From Ruminococcus sp. (GTDB lineage: Bacteria; Bacillota; Clostridia; Oscillospirales; Acutalibacteraceae), in the NCBI GenBank assembly GCA_017416065.1, contig JAFQDM010000016.1:47241-111240 (forward strand): DNA of 64,000 nt, in the 5' to 3' direction. Below, piece by piece: positions 26,892 to 35,481 of this stretch; the stretch's first letter is position 1, and the number at the start of each line of letters is the position of its first letter. The notes below the pieces were generated by a model. The model was given only the letters and a program-made list of their open reading frames with translations, made no database searches and had not been told where the DNA came from. Both the position numbers and the translations under genes were made by a program.

Positions 26892-26919
26892 ATGCTTCAC
26901 GGCAATTGCCGTGAAGCAT
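26892..26919. terminator. Bidirectional terminator between the two polysaccharide operons
   Basis: A perfect 28-base palindrome with arms of 14 bases (ATGCTTCACGGCAA and its complement). It is flanked by A-rich sequence on the left and T-rich sequence on the right, so it can end transcription from both sides. It lies between the stops of two convergent genes only 49 bases apart. Confidence 0.9.
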
Positions 26920-26937
26920 TTCTATTTTAATTGTTTA

Positions 26938-28122
26938 TTACTCTCTTGTGGATCCGATACTGCGCAGGAAATCCTTCTGTGCAGATGCATCGTCAACACT
27001 CACGGTGGTGATCTCCTTCACCTTTGAAAGCTTGCCGCCTTTTAAGAAGCCTATAACGTGGCGCATCCATGCTACAGGTGCCAGCAAGGGCTTGCCGCTG
27101 AAACAGGGATAAAGCCTGCAAAGCTCTGTAAAGGGCGGAAATACTCTGCGCATAAAGATCCTCAGGCGCACGGCCTTCTTTCCGCTTTCAAGCTCTCTGC
27201 GCACCGCAAGTTCGATCCTTTTGCCCTGGCAACGCTCTCCAAACACTCCGCCGTCAAGAGTAAACATACACATTTTGTCGTAAACATCATCTGACAAAGG
27301 TGTTACCCAAGCAGGCACAGCCAAATCAAACCAACGGCTGCACACATACAGCACAGTACTGAAAAACTCGCCCAAGCCGCAATCGGTCAGGGTGTTCTTC
27401 ACTGCATTCAGGTCTATTTCCTCAGAATACTTGCTTATGTAAAGAGCAATGTCAAGATACATTCTGAGTCCTGCACCTCTGCCGTGCACGTGCTTCTCCA
27501 GATGAGTTATAAGGTAGCTCAGGTGAAAATTATGGTTAAAGCCGAAGCTGCAGCCCTGTATCTCGACCGTATTCTCCCACATCTGAGAGAAATATCGGGA
27601 ATCTGAAACGTCTGACACGTTCAGATTTGTGTGGAACTCATAATGCTCACGATTCTTCTTAAACTCGTTAACAACCCCTGCATCGGCAACGTTATGTGAA
27701 TATCCCTGAGAAATAAGCAGCTCACAAAGCCGCTTTTCGTCCTCCTTGCGGATTATGATATCCACATCTCCGTAGGTACGAAGCTCCGCAACGGGATATG
27801 CCTCGCTTACTTTCATTCCCTTGAAAAGGATATGAGGAATATTCTCTGACCTCAGCTGTTCAATAACCCTTGCAGCAGAAAACTCTCTGCTGGACATCTG
27901 CATTATTGTGCGGTCGTATTCGTGCATATATTTCTGCCCAAGCTCCCCTTCGGGAAGGCAGGAGTGTTTGTTCAGAATATAGGCCACTATTCCAATGACG
28001 CTGTGCATCTTTGCAAGGGAAAAAAGCGCCCTCAAATCTACACTCTCTGTATTAAATTCAGGTTTTGAATCCGTGGCAAAAGCCTTCAGGATTCCAATAA
28101 GTGCTGATTCTGTAATGTTCAA
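26938..28122 (-). CDS. Nucleotidyltransferase-like protein (uncharacterised MNT-fold family)
   Basis: A 394-residue protein resembling the NTP_transf_5 family often found in polysaccharide loci. The recognisable core is IPHILFKGMKVSEAYPVAEL (about 100-119), then RTYGDVDIIIRKEDE, with the GDVDI acid pair expected of nucleotidyltransferases. A His-rich HLSYLITHLEKHVHGRGAGL segment follows. The real substrate is unknown for the family. TTG at 28122 is preferred, because GCAGGAG lies 6 bases upstream of it; an earlier TTG at 28137 would overlap that site. It is the last gene of the leftward operon, ending at the shared terminator. Confidence 0.7.
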   Translation of the reverse strand: MNITESALIGILKAFATDSKPEFNTESVDLRALFSLAKMHSVIGIVAYILNKHSCLPEGELGQKYMHEYDRTIMQMSSREFSAARVIEQLRSENIPHILFKGMKVSEAYPVAELRTYGDVDIIIRKEDEKRLCELLISQGYSHNVADAGVVNEFKKNREHYEFHTNLNVSDVSDSRYFSQMWENTVEIQGCSFGFNHNFHLSYLITHLEKHVHGRGAGLRMYLDIALYISKYSEEIDLNAVKNTLTDCGLGEFFSTVLYVCSRWFDLAVPAWVTPLSDDVYDKMCMFTLDGGVFGERCQGKRIELAVRRELESGKKAVRLRIFMRRVFPPFTELCRLYPCFSGKPLLAPVAWMRHVIGFLKGGKLSKVKEITTVSVDDASAQKDFLRSIGSTRE

Positions 28123-28169
28123 TGTAATCTCCTGCAAGCCGTTATTGGCGGCTTGTCTTTATTAAGTCT

Positions 28170-29300
28170 TTAGCGTGCTCTTAGCTTAGCAATCAAACGT
28201 CTGAGCTTTGCGGCATATGAACTGCCGCAGTATTTTTCCGTAAGTTTATTGATTTCCAATCTGTCCATATCCCTCAGAAACTTCTCTCTCAGAGGATTCT
28301 TTTTCACACTTGCACAAAGGCAGGGATTCTTCTTTACTGCTTCCTCAAGCTTTCTGCAATCTGTTTCCAAAGAACTGCTTATACTGTCAAAGGCAGCTTT
28401 GCCCCTTTCGGTATTAATAAGCACAAGGCTTACACCGGGCTTTTCTGCCAAGGGACTGTTGGTTTCATCTATCCCCCAGAAATCTCCCAGGGTCAGGTCT
28501 GCGACAGAGTGCAGATCCTTTGAAAAGCACCCATAACAGCTTGCTCGCAGAGAAATGTCCTGAGCAAACGCCATCATATACGGATCCTTTGCAACCTTGC
28601 TTCTGTACACAGTTGAGTCTGCAAAATCCAGACCCATCTCGTACCCTCCGCTGTCCTTCAGCTTACAGCGAAAGTTTACCTTTGCAATTTCCTTGCCGCC
28701 GCTTATTTCCTGAAGGTACTTTTTATAATGCTTAGGTGACGGCACTCCGTGGCATACAAAATCCACGACAAGCAGATTTTTATACTCTTTCCCCAGGAAG
28801 GCTTTCAGCCCTGCACATTGGCACGGGGTACCCACAAACATAACCTGTCTGCCCAAATCAAGCTCTTCCCGAATCCTTTTGAATGAGTCTCCAATGCGGG
28901 ACTGAACGTATTTTGAGCCCGTAAGCTGAGGGATATCCTCCGCTTTGTCTACAAACTTATGCACAACGGAAAAGTCTGCATCAAACCCTGCACCGCACAC
29001 AGTGCCTGCTCTCTCAAGAGTAAGCCGTGCAAGCAGAGAGAAAACCCCTCCGGAGGAGCTGAGCCGCAGAATCTCCTCGTCCTTTGCCCGTGCCCCATAC
29101 ACCAGAGGTTCAACCCTTTGGGGAAAGTGTTCCACGGGACAAACGCTCAAGCATTTTTTGCAGGAAATACAGGCATCCCGTGAGATCACGGGAACAAGAA
29201 ACCCTTCCCTGCCAAATTCCATTGTGATTGCGCCTGTGGGACAAGCCGCAGCACAGCCTGCACAGCCTGTACATTTCAGTTCATCTGTAAGATTTATCAC
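28170..29300 (-). CDS. FrhB/F420-hydrogenase beta-subunit-like iron-sulfur flavoprotein
   Basis: A 376-residue protein with two [4Fe-4S] ferredoxin motifs: Cys10, 13, 16 and 20, and Cys44, 47, 50 and 54. The FrhB/FdhB fold follows, with SSSGGVFSLLARL (about 81-93), LTGSKYVQSRIG and MFVGTPCQCAGLKAFLG (about 154-170). These proteins use flavin and ferredoxin-type electrons. They are often fused or adjacent to pyruvyl transferases in polysaccharide loci. The start is GTG at 29300 inside a GTGA overlap with the flippase gene. Its substrate in the pathway is not known; a reductive step on a sugar or lipid intermediate is possible. Confidence 0.85.
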   Translation of the reverse strand: MINLTDELKCTGCAGCAAACPTGAITMEFGREGFLVPVISRDACISCKKCLSVCPVEHFPQRVEPLVYGARAKDEEILRLSSSGGVFSLLARLTLERAGTVCGAGFDADFSVVHKFVDKAEDIPQLTGSKYVQSRIGDSFKRIREELDLGRQVMFVGTPCQCAGLKAFLGKEYKNLLVVDFVCHGVPSPKHYKKYLQEISGGKEIAKVNFRCKLKDSGGYEMGLDFADSTVYRSKVAKDPYMMAFAQDISLRASCYGCFSKDLHSVADLTLGDFWGIDETNSPLAEKPGVSLVLINTERGKAAFDSISSSLETDCRKLEEAVKKNPCLCASVKKNPLREKFLRDMDRLEINKLTEKYCGSSYAAKLRRLIAKLRAR

Positions 29301-30811
29301 TTTTTACCACTTCTTTTGAATGGTTTAAGCACCAGATTTTTTTCTTCCTTATTAAATCCAAAAAGCATAAGTGTGCCAAAAAGCACCAGCACAAATATTC
29401 CGCCCTTTACCAAAAGTCCCACAAATCCTACGGGAACAAGCAAAGCCGCAGGCAACGCGGCAACAGATGCCAGCAACAGGCAGGGCAGGATTCCCTTGAA
29501 TATGCCGCCAAACAGCATCCCAAGCTTTATGCCGATTGCTTTTTGATAATATATATTCATTATGACAAGTGAGCCAACCACCGTTGCAATTGCAGTACCT
29601 ATGGGGGCACCCATCTCACCGGTTGTATGTACGAGTAAAATACTGATGCCTATGTTCGCCGCCGCAATAAGGGTCAGCACCACGGAGCGCACCAGGCGCT
29701 TTTGCATTGCATCAAGCACAGATACCACAACTCCGTTTGTATACACAAGGAAATTAGGCACCATTATAATCACGGCGATCCACCAGGAAAGGTTATATCC
29801 CTCTCCCATCCATGCGCGGATAAAATCCCTTCCGCACAACAAAAAACCAAACATTATTGCACCCGACACAAGGGTCTGCACTCGACTGGGAGCAATCATC
29901 TCTTTGGTAATAACTGTACCGTTTACATCCCCTGATGCCACAAGCTTTGTAAACTTGGGCAGATAAATTGCAATTGCAGCCGTTGAAAGGGTTGAAAAAA
30001 CAGAGAACACCTGCATTGCAACGGAATACCTTGTTACGCTTTCGGGGCTTACCATAATGCCCAGTATGGTAACGTCTACTCTTGTATTCACCTGATTCAC
30101 AACTGCCTGGAGCATAATTGCAAGGGAGAATACCGCAGAGGATGCAAAAATCTTTTTATCGAATTTATAAAGCTTAGGGGTTGCTTTAAGCTTTACGCTG
30201 TATCCTGCACACAAAAGCAAATACAAGCAGGATATCCCCAGGTCTACCGCCGCAATTACAACGGAATCCTTCCAGATAAAGAAAATAGAAACCAGAAGAA
30301 CTACCTTCAGCAGGGTCTTCGCAATATGCCATATGCCTGTGAAGTTGAATTTTTCATAAGCGGTAACGATTCCCTGGAACGCCTGAGCACAAAGCATCAC
30401 AATCACGTTTGATGCAATGAGAATAAACAGGGTCTTTGACTTCTGTATTTGCGCAGGGGTAAGGGTTGCCGCGTAAATATTGTCAATGAAAATAAAGAGT
30501 ACCGCCGCCACAAGTGCGATCAGCACAACGAGCACACCTGTAATTATCAGGCACATTGCAATGTAATTCCGTTCGCCCTTTTTGTCGCCTTTGCCCAGAT
30601 ACATAGAAACGTATCTGGTCATAACCGTACCCGTGCCGAAATTTATCAGCACCAGGTAACCTGCAAAGGAGGACATCATCTGATAAACACCGTACTCTGC
30701 ATCTCCCAGAGAGCCTACAAGAAAGGGTGTCAGGAAAATATTGACTGCCACAAGCAGCAGACTGCTTGCATAAGACAGCAGCATTCCCGTTTTTCTTTGA
30801 GATTTAGCCAT
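29297..30811 (-). CDS. Wzx-type flippase, MOP superfamily (second copy)
   Basis: A 504-residue membrane protein with about 12-14 hydrophobic segments. It starts MAKSQRKTGMLLSYASSLLL and continues FLVGSLGDAEYGVYQMMSSF (about 31-50), the usual opening of this transporter family. It should translocate the leftward operon's lipid-linked oligosaccharide. Its sequence is unlike the flippase at 17265, so it is not a recent duplicate. GGAGC lies 6 bases before the ATG. The gene ends in a GTGA overlap with the FrhB-like gene. Confidence 0.88.
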   Translation of the reverse strand: MAKSQRKTGMLLSYASSLLLVAVNIFLTPFLVGSLGDAEYGVYQMMSSFAGYLVLINFGTGTVMTRYVSMYLGKGDKKGERNYIAMCLIITGVLVVLIALVAAVLFIFIDNIYAATLTPAQIQKSKTLFILIASNVIVMLCAQAFQGIVTAYEKFNFTGIWHIAKTLLKVVLLVSIFFIWKDSVVIAAVDLGISCLYLLLCAGYSVKLKATPKLYKFDKKIFASSAVFSLAIMLQAVVNQVNTRVDVTILGIMVSPESVTRYSVAMQVFSVFSTLSTAAIAIYLPKFTKLVASGDVNGTVITKEMIAPSRVQTLVSGAIMFGFLLCGRDFIRAWMGEGYNLSWWIAVIIMVPNFLVYTNGVVVSVLDAMQKRLVRSVVLTLIAAANIGISILLVHTTGEMGAPIGTAIATVVGSLVIMNIYYQKAIGIKLGMLFGGIFKGILPCLLLASVAALPAALLVPVGFVGLLVKGGIFVLVLFGTLMLFGFNKEEKNLVLKPFKRSGKK

Positions 30812-30827
30812 TATAGCTCCTTATTGA

Positions 30828-32003
30828 TTATCCTAAGAATTTTTTGAGTATTAATTCTGCTGTGTCCTGCACGGACTTTGAATACTCCGGCAGGATCTCC
30901 TTATAGCGGGCTTTGATCTGCTCCTCATTCTCAATAATTGCAGAGAAAGGAAGCCACAAAGCGTCTTTTTTCTCTATGTCCGTATAAGGCACCACGTAAC
31001 CCTCATCAGTACCAAACAAGTCCTTTGCAATTCCTCTGGACTTTATGGAATATCCAACCGTCAGGGTGGGAACGGATGTAGAATACGCCGCAATGGTGGT
31101 GTGAGTTCTTGCACCCACAAAGAATCTGCAATTGCTGATAATATACTTGATCTCCTCGCAGGAAAGTGCCTTATCCACCACAGAAACCCTGCCTGATTGT
31201 GAGTACTTTTCATAAAACTCACGCATCAGAAGCAGGTCGTCCGTGTCAGGCTCAACCGTATATACATGGGGGATAAAGCAGATGCTCATATCCGTTTTAC
31301 TCAGGATATTTTCCACCATATATTCTGCCGCTTCCATAGACTTCTCGTTCTTAACAAATCCGCTGAAATTAATTCCGACGGTGTTGCCGGCAACAAAGCC
31401 CTCGGGAAGCTCACATTCTTTTACATCAAGCCTGAAGGCAGGGTCACAGCATTTGAGTATTTTGTCCTTGCTTATTTCTGCCTTTAATAGGTTTTCATAA
31501 GTATAGGCTTCTCTTGCAACTATAAGGGTATAATTCTCCAGATCCTTTTTTACCTTATCAGTAATGAAATCCTCGCCAACAGAGCAGCACCAAAGCACAC
31601 TGGGAACACCCAGCTTCTTCATCTTTGCATTATGTGCCACAAATCCCGTGGGTACGTTGTAGCAGTATGTATCTCCGCCTATGGAAAGGCTCAGATCTGA
31701 AGAATCGATCCTCTGCCAGATATCCTTATGGATAACGCTCTGTCCTATTAAAGGATTCTTCAGAAGCTTTCTCATACCTGCGTAGAACATACGGCTCAGC
31801 TTTGAATCATAGCTTCTGTATGCTATCAGCTGAGCAACCTTATTCACTCCCGCATTTTCATCCTGACGGGGGTTGTAGGTTGCAAGGTAGGGCTTATCCT
31901 TATATCCTGCCTGTGTAAATATTTTGATCGTACTGCGGACTATAGCCTCACAGCCACGGTTATCCGAGCCTGTGTGCCCGCACAAAAACAAATTTTTGCT
32001 CAT
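30828..32003 (-). CDS. Polysaccharide pyruvyl transferase family protein (second copy)
   Basis: A 391-residue protein. The opening FLCGHTGSDNRGCEAIVRST (6-25) matches the family's Gly-Asp-Asn-like N-terminal loop. The SIGGDTYCYN segment (about 106-115) and the C-terminal FVGARTHTTIAAYSTSVPTL (about 312-331, with the conserved Arg-Thr-His) are diagnostic. It belongs to a different subfamily from the gene at 12569. It overlaps the preceding glycosyltransferase by ATGA, so the pair is coupled. The pyruvyl activity is inferred from the family. Confidence 0.82.
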   Translation of the reverse strand: MSKNLFLCGHTGSDNRGCEAIVRSTIKIFTQAGYKDKPYLATYNPRQDENAGVNKVAQLIAYRSYDSKLSRMFYAGMRKLLKNPLIGQSVIHKDIWQRIDSSDLSLSIGGDTYCYNVPTGFVAHNAKMKKLGVPSVLWCCSVGEDFITDKVKKDLENYTLIVAREAYTYENLLKAEISKDKILKCCDPAFRLDVKECELPEGFVAGNTVGINFSGFVKNEKSMEAAEYMVENILSKTDMSICFIPHVYTVEPDTDDLLLMREFYEKYSQSGRVSVVDKALSCEEIKYIISNCRFFVGARTHTTIAAYSTSVPTLTVGYSIKSRGIAKDLFGTDEGYVVPYTDIEKKDALWLPFSAIIENEEQIKARYKEILPEYSKSVQDTAELILKKFLG

Positions 32004-33151
32004 ACGTTATACCATCTGTTCTCTAAAACAGGAGCCTTTGTCATAGGTCCTGACTCGTAAGTTTCGTTAAGCCTGCAGCCGTTCCTCACAAATTCAACCA
32101 ATCTGTAGGCCGCAACCCGTGCATTATAATCATTTTTTATGGTATTGAATGCATTTTCTCCCAATTTCTTGCGAAGCTCTGCATCCTCTGAGAGGATCCT
32201 AAGCTTTGCTTCAAAATCTTCCTTGTTTCCATATTGGTAAATAAGTCCGTTTTGCTTATCGTTTATCAGGAAGGGAACGCTTCCCACCGCACTTGAGGCA
32301 AGCACCGCACAGCCCGAACCCATGGATTCGTTCACAACTGCACCCCAGCCTTCGTTGAAATCAGAGGTCATAAGGAAAATATCTGCCTTCTGCATATTCT
32401 CCAAAACCTCAGAAGGGCTCATAGATCCCTGAAACCTGACCTTCTCCTGCAGCTTATGATTTTTGGCAACAGCCTTTAATCTTCTCTCCATTTTGCCTAT
32501 CCCAATAAAATCAAGGGTAAAGTCTATCCCCTGTCTGTGAAGATTCACCGCAGCTTGCAGGGCATCGTCGGGATGCTTCCAGTCAATGAGTCTGCCTGTC
32601 CAAAGAATTCTGACAGGCTTTTTGCCTTGATGCCGGTGAGGCTTGGGAGCATTAACCTGTGGGAAATACCCCCACTTAAGGCACTTCTCCTCGCTGAATC
32701 CCATCAGCTTCAGATCGGCTGATGCAAACCCGCTTGCGCACAGCACGTAGAGGTTTTTGTCCTTGAAGTTCAGTACCCTGCGCTTAATAAGGTTTCTTAT
32801 CTTCGGAATATACCGTCTCCACGTGCCTTTTTTGAAGCACCTTTCATTGTAAAGAAAAGAGGGCTTATTGAATTTCATTCTGTGCTCAACATACCTCACG
32901 GGAGAGTTGCCGAAGATAACTATATCGCTCTCTTCAAGCAGCTCGGCTATCCTCTCCTCGCTTGTGCTGCCGTCGTAGGACCTGAGCACAAAATCATACG
33001 CCGTGTTCAGATCCTCATAGCCCATCTGCAATCTGTCCTCAGGGATGGGTGCCGTTGCTACAAAATAGAACTCATCGCTGTTTTTCTTGAGCTCCTCGCA
33101 AAGGGGCAACTGGTGATGATTCATAAAATAAGAAAAAAACGTGATAATCAT
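32000..33151 (-). CDS. Glycosyltransferase family 4
   Basis: A 383-residue GT-B glycosyltransferase. It begins MIITFFSYFMNHHQLPLCEE and has the domain linker RILWTGRLIDWKHPDDALQA. The donor domain holds GWGAVVNESMGSGCAVLASS (about 279-298) with the conserved Glu. The ATG at 33151 is chosen because it forms an ATGA overlap with the upstream polymerase gene, and because the frame further upstream is the polymerase itself read out of frame. Sugar and linkage are unknown. Confidence 0.86.
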   Translation of the reverse strand: MIITFFSYFMNHHQLPLCEELKKNSDEFYFVATAPIPEDRLQMGYEDLNTAYDFVLRSYDGSTSEERIAELLEESDIVIFGNSPVRYVEHRMKFNKPSFLYNERCFKKGTWRRYIPKIRNLIKRRVLNFKDKNLYVLCASGFASADLKLMGFSEEKCLKWGYFPQVNAPKPHRHQGKKPVRILWTGRLIDWKHPDDALQAAVNLHRQGIDFTLDFIGIGKMERRLKAVAKNHKLQEKVRFQGSMSPSEVLENMQKADIFLMTSDFNEGWGAVVNESMGSGCAVLASSAVGSVPFLINDKQNGLIYQYGNKEDFEAKLRILSEDAELRKKLGENAFNTIKNDYNARVAAYRLVEFVRNGCRLNETYESGPMTKAPVLENRWYNV

Positions 33152-34230
33152 TCTATCGGAACCAGTCCTTCCCAATATTCCCAGAAGAAGTGGTACTCGG
33201 TATTGGACATACGATGCATAAACAAAACTGCACTGAGTGCCAGGCACAATACCACCATAACGTTTCGGTTTACCTTATTCTTCTGCAAAGATACTGCGTT
33301 GGCAAGCACCACGGATGCAACGGGAGTAAAGTAAAAGCTTATTCTCTCAAATATACCTACCTTATACCTCAGAACATATATTAGCAAGCCTACAAACAGC
33401 ATCGCAATCTCAGTTTTCATATCATATACTTCTTTGACCTTATCCTTATACAGCATATAGCAGAAGGTGAGCGCCATGGTGTAAATAGCAATGGGCACAA
33501 TTCCGCCCAGTGCATTGCCTATATATGCGCCGATGTAGTCTCTTTCAAAGGTGTCATTGAGCCAACCCAGCAGGTCCTTTGCAAAGATAAAACCTATTAT
33601 AGTAATTATAAGTCCAATAATGACCGTCTGCTTGTTGATCTTCATATACCTTATAAAGAACACAGACAAAAAGACGATTGCCGTAGTGTGCATAGAATAT
33701 GCCAGAAGTATCAAGCCCAAAGCTGTCAGGTCCCACCCCAAAGACATCTTCTTCAGAAGCTCAAAGGCAATCAGACACAGACATATGGAAAAGCCCTGCC
33801 TGAATCCTGCCAGAAAAAAGCTCCAGGGGCCAACGCAGATATAGAGAATGACCGACATAACTATGTTCTTGGAATTTCTGTAGAAATACCAGAATATCAC
33901 TCCCGTGCAAAATGCAGCCTCAAAATAAAGGATAGAGTATTCCCAAGGGAAAAACCATGCCAATATCTTATTTAAAATAAGATACCCGTCCTCAAATCTA
34001 TAGGTAAGCCGCATCTGGTTGATACCCAAGGACAGCGCGTTCTTGTAGCACTTAAAGTACGCCGTTACGTCGCCTTCCATAAGATAAGGGCATCTGCTTC
34101 CTGCAAAAAACACAACGATACCCCAGACGAGAAATAAATATATTAGATTTTTCTTTTTGTCGCCCAAAGCGTCAGGAATCATAAATCTGATTCCTATTAC
34201 CAAGGCAAGCATTATAGTCCAAATCCACAT
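33148..34230 (-). CDS. EpsG-like polymerase (second copy, Wzy-like)
   Basis: A 360-residue protein with about ten membrane helices. It has the EpsG-type early loop FAGSRCPYLMEGDVTAYFKC (about 42-61), where Ser-Arg and Gly-Asp stand in the positions usual for the family, then FLAGFRQGFSICLCLIAFE in the middle. Polymerisation outside the membrane is the expected role. TTGGAG lies 6 bases before the ATG. It is clearly different from the polymerase at 11427. With flippase, pyruvyl transferase and three glycosyltransferases around it, it defines a second complete assembly set. Confidence 0.75.
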   Translation of the reverse strand: MWIWTIMLALVIGIRFMIPDALGDKKKNLIYLFLVWGIVVFFAGSRCPYLMEGDVTAYFKCYKNALSLGINQMRLTYRFEDGYLILNKILAWFFPWEYSILYFEAAFCTGVIFWYFYRNSKNIVMSVILYICVGPWSFFLAGFRQGFSICLCLIAFELLKKMSLGWDLTALGLILLAYSMHTTAIVFLSVFFIRYMKINKQTVIIGLIITIIGFIFAKDLLGWLNDTFERDYIGAYIGNALGGIVPIAIYTMALTFCYMLYKDKVKEVYDMKTEIAMLFVGLLIYVLRYKVGIFERISFYFTPVASVVLANAVSLQKNKVNRNVMVVLCLALSAVLFMHRMSNTEYHFFWEYWEGLVPIE

Positions 34231-34260
34231 ATTTTACTCCAATAGTTTACTGAATAAAAA

Positions 34261-35454
34261 TCAATCAATTAATGAGTTGTATACTCCCATATAATCTTCA
34301 AATCTCTGTTCTCTTGTGAACTCAAGGCCTCTGCTTCTGCAGGCATCAGGCGTAAATCCGCCCTCTTTTATCCGGAGTATGGCCTTGTAAAGCTCCTCCG
34401 TATTGCCCTGAGGTACAACAATACCGCAATCCTCCCTCAGGGATTCCTTGCTGCCGCCCGTGTCAAAGGTGACCACAGGGGTACCGCAGGAGAGAGCCTC
34501 CAGATTAACCGTAGGGAAAGTATCCTCCAAGGTGGGGTTTACAAATACGTCCACGCAGGAGTATATCTGAGCAAGCTCTTCTTTACTGTTTGTTCTGGGA
34601 ATAGCGGTTATATTCTCAGGCAGCTCCGATGCATTTCCCTCGTAGGACAGCAGAATGATGTGCTCGTCTTCAGAAAGCTTTTCTGAAAGCTTTTTGAAGT
34701 ATTCTCCGCCTTTTCTGCCGGAAAGTGAGGTCACGATTCCCAGTATCAGGAATTTATCCTTAAGCCCCAGCCTCTCCTTGATATCTGAGCAGGTAGGGCT
34801 GAATGCCTTGGTATCCACTCCGTTGTGAACGACAGTCACGGGATATTTTCCCAGATAAGACTCCTTTACCAGGTCAGCAAGCCACTTGGAAGGAGTAACT
34901 ATATGCATCCTCTGTACAGAGGTAAAAAGCTTCTTTTTGACTTTATAATTCCCCTTTGACCTGTCAAAGAACCAGGAGTCCGGGTAGCCCCTTCTTTGTG
35001 AGCAGTCGTGGCATCCTGTCCGCCATTTTTCACAGCCTATATAGTCAAAATGAGGACAATGCCCCGTAAAGGACCAGCAATCGTGCAGAGTCCAGGCAAC
35101 GGGGATACTGTGCTTTACAATATATGAAAAAAGCATTCTGATATTCAGGTAATGACCGTGAACATTGTGCAGATGAATTATGTCGGGCTTTACGCTGTCA
35201 ATATACTTTATAAGCCGTCTTGTGGCCGCTTTATTGTAGAATCCGTGTTTGCCAAAAAGCCTTGTGAGCATAATGTTCGCTTTGTCGTAAAGCTTGCTGT
35301 TGCTCATACTGAAGACGTTTTTGTCACACACATCCGTTGACGAACAGGCAACAAAGGCTTCTGCCCCGTGTTTTTTCTGAAGTTTAACCAAATCAGCAGC
35401 GATTCTTCCCGTGCTTTTTATTCCGTACACGGAATTTATCTGCAAAACCTTCAT
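34261..35454 (-). CDS. Glycosyltransferase family 4
   Basis: A 397-residue GT-B enzyme. The N-terminal domain has QINSVYGIKSTGRIAADLVK (5-24), HLHNVHGHYLN (about 96-106) and WTLHDCWSFTGHCPHFDYIG (about 122-141). The last block is typical of capsule glycosyltransferases from gut bacteria. It includes several cysteines around GCEKWRTGCHDC that may bind a metal. The donor domain reads NPTLEDTFPTVNLEALSCGT (about 312-331) with the conserved Glu. Ribosome site GGAGGACAGGAG lies just before the ATG. The sugar is unknown. Confidence 0.88.
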   Translation of the reverse strand: MKVLQINSVYGIKSTGRIAADLVKLQKKHGAEAFVACSSTDVCDKNVFSMSNSKLYDKANIMLTRLFGKHGFYNKAATRRLIKYIDSVKPDIIHLHNVHGHYLNIRMLFSYIVKHSIPVAWTLHDCWSFTGHCPHFDYIGCEKWRTGCHDCSQRRGYPDSWFFDRSKGNYKVKKKLFTSVQRMHIVTPSKWLADLVKESYLGKYPVTVVHNGVDTKAFSPTCSDIKERLGLKDKFLILGIVTSLSGRKGGEYFKKLSEKLSEDEHIILLSYEGNASELPENITAIPRTNSKEELAQIYSCVDVFVNPTLEDTFPTVNLEALSCGTPVVTFDTGGSKESLREDCGIVVPQGNTEELYKAILRIKEGGFTPDACRSRGLEFTREQRFEDYMGVYNSLID

Positions 35455-35481
35455 TCTCCTGTCCTCCTTTTTTAAGAATCT

